Source: Streptomyces sp. NBC_01485 (lineage in GTDB: Bacteria > Actinomycetota > Actinomycetes > Streptomycetales > Streptomycetaceae). Taken from it: DNA of 64,000 nucleotides. Numbering within the stretch: the first letter of the stretch is position 1; each line of letters opens with the position of its first letter. The stretch covers positions 8,308,001-8,372,000 of the forward strand of contig NZ_CP109435.1 of the NCBI RefSeq assembly GCF_036227125.1, given 5' to 3'. The position numbers and the translations under genes are program-made. The notes beneath the pieces are model-generated. The model was not told the origin of the DNA and made no database searches. It was given only the letters and a program-made list of their open reading frames with translations. Shown one piece after another: positions 60,967 to 64,000 of the stretch.

Positions 60967-61605
60967 ATGAGGTCTGAGGCGAACCCCGCCACGGCGTACG
61001 ATGACAGGCCGTACACGAGGGGTGGGACCGTGGACCGTACTGATGTCGGCGCGCTCGTCCAGTCCGCCGTCGACGGGGACGCGGCGGCCTGGAAAGCGCT
61101 GGTGGACGGGTTGAGCCCGTTGGTCTGGTCCGTGGTGCGCGCACACCGGCTCTCCGACGCCGACGGGCACGAGGTGTACCAGACCGTATGGTTCCGCTTC
61201 GCCCAGCACCTCGGCCGGATCCGCGAGCCGCACAAGGCGGGTTCCTGGCTCGCGAGCACCGCGCGCAACGAGTGCCTGAAGGTGATCAAGGCCTTGCGGC
61301 GACTGACGCCGACCGACGATCCCCAACTGCTCGACCGGGCCAGCGAGGACCGCACCCCGGAGCAGTCGGTGCTGGACTCGGAGGAGGCGGCCGCGCAGAG
61401 CGAGCGCGTCCGGTTCCTGTGGCAGGAGTTCGAGGCGCTCGGCGAGCGCTGCCGGCAACTGCTGCGGGTGCTGATCGCCTCGCCGCCGCCCAGCTACCAG
61501 GAGGTGTCGGCGGCACTGGGCATCGCCGTCGGCAGCATCGGACCGATGCGCCAGCGATGCCTGCGCCGGCTGCGCGCCCGACTCGACGCACGGGGAGCAC
61601 GGTGA
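60967..61605 (+). CDS. ECF-type sigma-70 factor beside CHAT/subtilase
   Basis: 212 residues from ATG 60967; GTG 61030 (behind GAGGGGTGGG) gives 191 residues and is a serious alternative. Region 2: ALVQSAVDGDAAAWKALVDG, HEVYQTVWFRFAQHLGRI, AGSWLASTARNECLKVIK. Region 4: LGERCRQLLRVLIASPPPSY and GIAVGSIGPMRQRCLRRLRA. It follows the subtilase by 7 bp and overlaps the next gene by 4 bp, so the three form one operon. The sigma factor may switch on the response when the proteases act on an inhibitor. That link is hypothetical. Confidence 0.9.
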   Translation: MRSEANPATAYDDRPYTRGGTVDRTDVGALVQSAVDGDAAAWKALVDGLSPLVWSVVRAHRLSDADGHEVYQTVWFRFAQHLGRIREPHKAGSWLASTARNECLKVIKALRRLTPTDDPQLLDRASEDRTPEQSVLDSEEAAAQSERVRFLWQEFEALGERCRQLLRVLIASPPPSYQEVSAALGIAVGSIGPMRQRCLRRLRARLDARGAR

Positions 61606-62153
61606 CCGACATGGACAACGCGAACGGCATGGGTAACACGAACGGCATGGGTAACACGAACCACTTGAACGACGGCGAGCGCGACGACATCTTCGGCGAA
61701 GTCCCCTTCGTCGACGAGGAGTTGGACCACGACCGGCTGGAGGAGGAACTCCGCCAGGCCGCCGCCATCCTGGACCCGGTGCCGGCCGAACTGCGGCGGT
61801 CCGCCATCGAGGCCTACGCGCTGCACGACCTGGACGCGCGGATCGCCGAGCTGACGTTCGACTCGCTGGTCGACGCCATCCCGGTGCGCGGCGCGGGGGA
61901 CGTGCCGCGGATGCTGACCTTCCACACCGGCGGGCTGACGGTCGACGTCGAGGTGACCGGGGAAGGGCTCATGGGCCAGTTGCTGCCGCCCCAGTCGGCC
62001 TCGATCGAGGTCCTGCACGGCCCCCGCGCGACCGCCGCCCTCACCGCCGACGACATGGGCCGCTTCGCCTGCGACGCACCCCCCACCGGCCCGTTCGCCC
62101 TGCGCCTGCGGACCGGCGGGGAGGTGGTCGTCACGGAGTGGCTGCGCACCTGA
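61602..62153 (+). CDS. Small acidic protein with C-terminal carboxypeptidase-regulatory-like beta domain
   Basis: 183 residues; the GTG overlaps the sigma stop (GTGA). Residues 1-20 contain a repeated N-G-M-G-N-T segment. An acidic helical part (residues 30-60) leads into DPVPAELRRSAIEAYALHDL. Residues 95-183 are strand-rich: VDVEVTGEGLMGQLLPPQSA, then ALTADDMGRFACDAPPTGPF. This layout resembles carboxypeptidase-regulatory/CNA-B-like sandwiches. No enzyme motif is seen. Its coupling to the sigma gene suggests an anti-sigma or protease-substrate role; this is a guess. Confidence 0.75.
   Translation: MTDMDNANGMGNTNGMGNTNHLNDGERDDIFGEVPFVDEELDHDRLEEELRQAAAILDPVPAELRRSAIEAYALHDLDARIAELTFDSLVDAIPVRGAGDVPRMLTFHTGGLTVDVEVTGEGLMGQLLPPQSASIEVLHGPRATAALTADDMGRFACDAPPTGPFALRLRTGGEVVVTEWLRT
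61623..61658. repeat. Two perfect copies of an 18-bp unit
   Basis: AACGGCATGGGTAACACG occurs twice in tandem (61623-61640, 61641-61658) in the 5' end of the small acidic protein gene, encoding the N-G-M-G-N-T duplication. Confidence 0.9.
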
Positions 62154-62250
62154 GACCTTGCCAGGTCCCTGCCAGGTGACGGGCAGGCTCTGCGGTACCC
62201 GGATCGTGGTCTTCATCCGACGTTCATATGCAACCCGCGTCACGACGCAT

Positions 62251-62619
62251 TCATTCTGATGAACCGATCATCAGCAGCTCGGCGGCATGTCGTTCCTCGT
62301 CGGTGGTCGTGAACCTAGAGGAACTCTTCGTGTACGAACGAGTCATCTCCAGAATCTCGATCGTGTAGTCCTCCAGAATCTGCTCCCTCCCGACAACCTG
62401 TACCGCGCGGTGCTCGGGGTCGTGGTACCAGGCGTCCATCGCCTCGGCCGTCTCGAAGTAGGCAATCGCCAGTTCACGCCCATCGGGTACGTCGAACTTG
62501 TGCAGGGCCACGAACCCGGGCATCGACGAGGCACGCTCGAACATTCGCATGCCGATCGACGCGTATTTCTCGTTCTGCCATTCGGGCCGAACCTTTGCCC
62601 AGAACATTGCCACGTACAT
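62251..62619 (-). CDS. ABM-fold (antibiotic biosynthesis monooxygenase-like) protein
   Basis: 122 residues. It has the compact ferredoxin-like ABM pattern: YVAMFWAKVRPEWQNEKYAS, a helix with MRMFERASSMPGFVALHKF, then ELAIAYFETAEAMDAWYHDP and EHRAVQVVGREQILEDYTIE. Such proteins oxidise polycyclic aromatic products, degrade heme, or act without a cofactor; the substrate is unknown. By eye the GC content is lower than in the neighbours. It faces a 333-bp non-coding stretch. Confidence 0.85.
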   Translation of the reverse strand: MYVAMFWAKVRPEWQNEKYASIGMRMFERASSMPGFVALHKFDVPDGRELAIAYFETAEAMDAWYHDPEHRAVQVVGREQILEDYTIEILEMTRSYTKSSSRFTTTDEERHAAELLMIGSSE

Positions 62620-62952
62620 CAGAACTCCCTTGCGGCGTTCTACACCGGAGCGTTCTTCGGGTTTGCCTGAAGATTCGGCAACGCTCGCCAGGTGATGTCA
62701 CCGTGACGAGAAATGGATCAATGCCGACCACGGAATCCGGCTGCGGATGATCACCTGGGGTGGTTTGCAGGACCTTCGAAGACCCGGTTCGTACCCCAGC
62801 GGTCACATCGAGTGAGGCTCGGGTTTGGATCGACGAGCCACGGCTACGGATTCCCAGGATACCCGCGAACCGAGTGGCAGCGCTTTTCGAGGTCCGCCCA
62901 AGACGTCGCTCGCGTACCGGTACAACCGGTCAGGCCCCCGTTTCGCGAGCCG
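62620..62952. other. 333-bp stretch without a supported gene
   Basis: It separates the ABM start from the dehydrogenase stop. GGTGA-TG-TCACC (62691-62702) is a short palindrome near the likely ABM promoter. The base composition is less GC-rich than usual for the window. Translations in all frames look like shadows without family motifs, and nothing else is recognised. Confidence 0.5.
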
Positions 62953-63969
62953 TCATTGCCACGCGCCGAGAAGTGCCGTGCGAACCACCAGATCGGGGCG
63001 GTTCGCACTGATGCGAAAGGCCGCGTCCGCCTCGTGCCATCCGAAGCGATGCGTGATGACCGTTTCCGGATCGACCACGCCGTCTGCCACCAGTCGCACC
63101 GCTTCCGGGTACTGTCCTGGTCCTCCTTTCACACCGACCAGGGACAGTTCCTTCAGCAGAACGCTGGGCGGCGCGATGGAGTGGGGTGCCCGGCCGACCA
63201 CCGCCACCACGGAACCGGGTGTCGCCAGTTCGTCCGCCAGCGCGACGCCGGCCGGCGCGGCCGAGGTCTCGACGACCAGCCGCGGGCCGTCGCCAAGGTT
63301 GACCGGCTCGGCCGGATGCACGTCCAGGCCGACCGTGGCGGCGAGGTCGCGCCGTGTCACCTGCGGCTCGAAAAGGTGGGGCACATAGCCGTGGTGGCGT
63401 AGCACCACACCGAGCAGGATGCCCAGCGGCCCACCGCCGACGACCGCGCAGGGAACCGGCTCCGTCGGCAACAGCGGCGACACCCGCTCAAGCAGGTGAA
63501 GCGCGACCGCGACCGGTTCCAGAACGGTGGCCGCGAGATCGGACACCGAATCGGGCAACGGCACGAGGAGCCGGGCCGGAACGCACACGTACTCTGCCAG
63601 CAGACCTGGTCCCAGCATGCCCAGGTAGCCCCCGTCGGGGCACAGTTGCACCGCGCCTCGCGTGCAGTCGGCGCACTTTCCGCAGTGGGCGACGGGGTCG
63701 ACGGTCACGCGCTGGCCGACAGCCACGCCGGTCACTCCGTCTCCCCTGGCCGCCACGACAGCGGCCCCGTCATGGCCGACCACGTGGGGATAGTCGGCCG
63801 CCCTGCCCCCGTACATGTGCAGGTCCGTGCCGCACAGACCCAGCGCGCGCATCGCCACGACCACCTCACCGGCCGCCGGCTCGGGCACCGGACGCCTGGT
63901 GGGCGCGAACACGTGTGGTTCGACCAGTTCCATGACCGTGCCGCCGGGCCGCACACTCGGCTCAGGCAT
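62953..63969 (-). CDS. Zinc-binding alcohol dehydrogenase (MDR, sorbitol/threonine-DH type)
   Basis: 338 residues. Catalytic zinc ligands appear as Cys in ALGLCGTDLHMYG and the His-Glu-like pair in YPHVVGHDGAAVV; the usual Glu after His is Asp. A structural zinc loop has four cysteines (HCGKCADCTRGAVQLC). The Rossmann part is degenerate but present (PCAVVGGGPLGILLGVVL). Members of this group oxidise polyols or amino alcohols. A GC-only hairpin at 63976-63994 lies immediately upstream. The gene's neighbours to the right are outside the window. Confidence 0.9.
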   Translation of the reverse strand: MPEPSVRPGGTVMELVEPHVFAPTRRPVPEPAAGEVVVAMRALGLCGTDLHMYGGRAADYPHVVGHDGAAVVAARGDGVTGVAVGQRVTVDPVAHCGKCADCTRGAVQLCPDGGYLGMLGPGLLAEYVCVPARLLVPLPDSVSDLAATVLEPVAVALHLLERVSPLLPTEPVPCAVVGGGPLGILLGVVLRHHGYVPHLFEPQVTRRDLAATVGLDVHPAEPVNLGDGPRLVVETSAAPAGVALADELATPGSVVAVVGRAPHSIAPPSVLLKELSLVGVKGGPGQYPEAVRLVADGVVDPETVITHRFGWHEADAAFRISANRPDLVVRTALLGAWQ

Positions 63970-63975
63970 CAGACA

Positions 63976-63994
63976 CCCCCGCGCTTCACGGGGG
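63976..63994. other. Small GC hairpin before the dehydrogenase start
   Basis: CCCCCG (63976-63981) pairs with CGGGGG (63989-63994) around a 7-nt loop, 7 bp from the ATG of the MDR gene. It could mask the ribosome site in the leader or be the end of an upstream terminator; the window edge prevents a decision. Confidence 0.4.
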
Positions 63995-64000
63995 CGCTGC

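Noticed and set aside
62620..62952. Small plus-strand genes in the gap before the dehydrogenase
   Set aside because: Open frames here have poor codon character for this genome, no ribosome sites and no family motifs.

Overview
The window is high-GC DNA (about 70 percent or more G+C by eye) with strong G/C third-position bias, GTG/TTG starts, many 4-bp ATGA/GTGA gene overlaps, ECF sigma factors and large secreted proteins. This points to a Streptomyces or close relative; no rRNA, tRNA, CRISPR array or transposase was seen. About 44 protein genes, one of them a remnant, and several hairpins and operator-like sites can be supported.

Layout. (1) 0-4.5 kb: a VOC protein cut by the window edge, a secreted trypsin-like protease, an orphan PTS IIC transporter, and a secreted guanyl-type RNase followed by its barstar-type inhibitor. 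(2) 4.4-6.9 kb: lipoprotein, response regulator and sensor kinase resembling the CseA/B/C envelope-stress module but without an adjacent sigE. (3) 7-31.5 kb: a type VII secretion (T7SS/ESX-like) island. It has an EccC-type triple ATPase, an Esx-sized WXG100-like protein, a longer WXG-like coiled-coil protein, an ECF sigma factor coupled to a membrane protein, a beta-helix/AAA+ fusion ATPase, and a 3,951-residue effector. The effector has a WXG-like N terminus and an internal pierisin/scabin-like ADP-ribosyltransferase signature. (4) 31.5-34.4 kb: a small conserved gene and a TetR-controlled class II aldolase plus PfkB sugar kinase pair. (5) 34.4-47.4 kb: a catabolic cluster with an eight-gene overlapping operon (cupin, P450, [2Fe-2S] ferredoxin, ferredoxin reductase, acyl-CoA ligase, MDR dehydrogenase, glutaryl-CoA-dehydrogenase-like and 3-hydroxyacyl-CoA dehydrogenase genes). 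Next to it lie MarR, FAH hydrolase, CMD, extradiol dioxygenase and PaaZ-type aldehyde dehydrogenase genes. A near-identical 18-bp element precedes both main promoters. (6) 48-51.6 kb: a trypco2 gene coupled to a trypsin-NACHT-repeat protein, a bacterial NLR-type conflict system. (7) 52-54.7 kb: a xi-class-GST-like protein without the usual cysteine, an LLM monooxygenase remnant, and an astacin-like metzincin whose catalytic Glu is Gly. (8) 54.7-62.2 kb: a LuxR regulator, a TPR-CHAT protease, a cytosolic subtilase, an ECF sigma factor and a small beta-domain protein, likely a second protease-based conflict or signalling module. (9) 62.2-64 kb: an ABM-fold monooxygenase and a zinc alcohol dehydrogenase.

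How the parts fit. The T7SS island probably makes and exports the giant effector. The beta-helix ATPase is translationally coupled behind the effector, while the WXG-like partner and the EccC genes are transcribed divergently. No certain immunity gene is seen. The catabolic cluster reads as hydroxylation of an aromatic or similar ring, extradiol cleavage, hydrolysis of the cleavage product, and CoA-thioester beta-oxidation-like steps under MarR control. The trypco2/NACHT and CHAT/S8/sigma modules are the best candidates for incompletely described immune systems. The giant multi-ART T7SS effector is the most unusual single gene.
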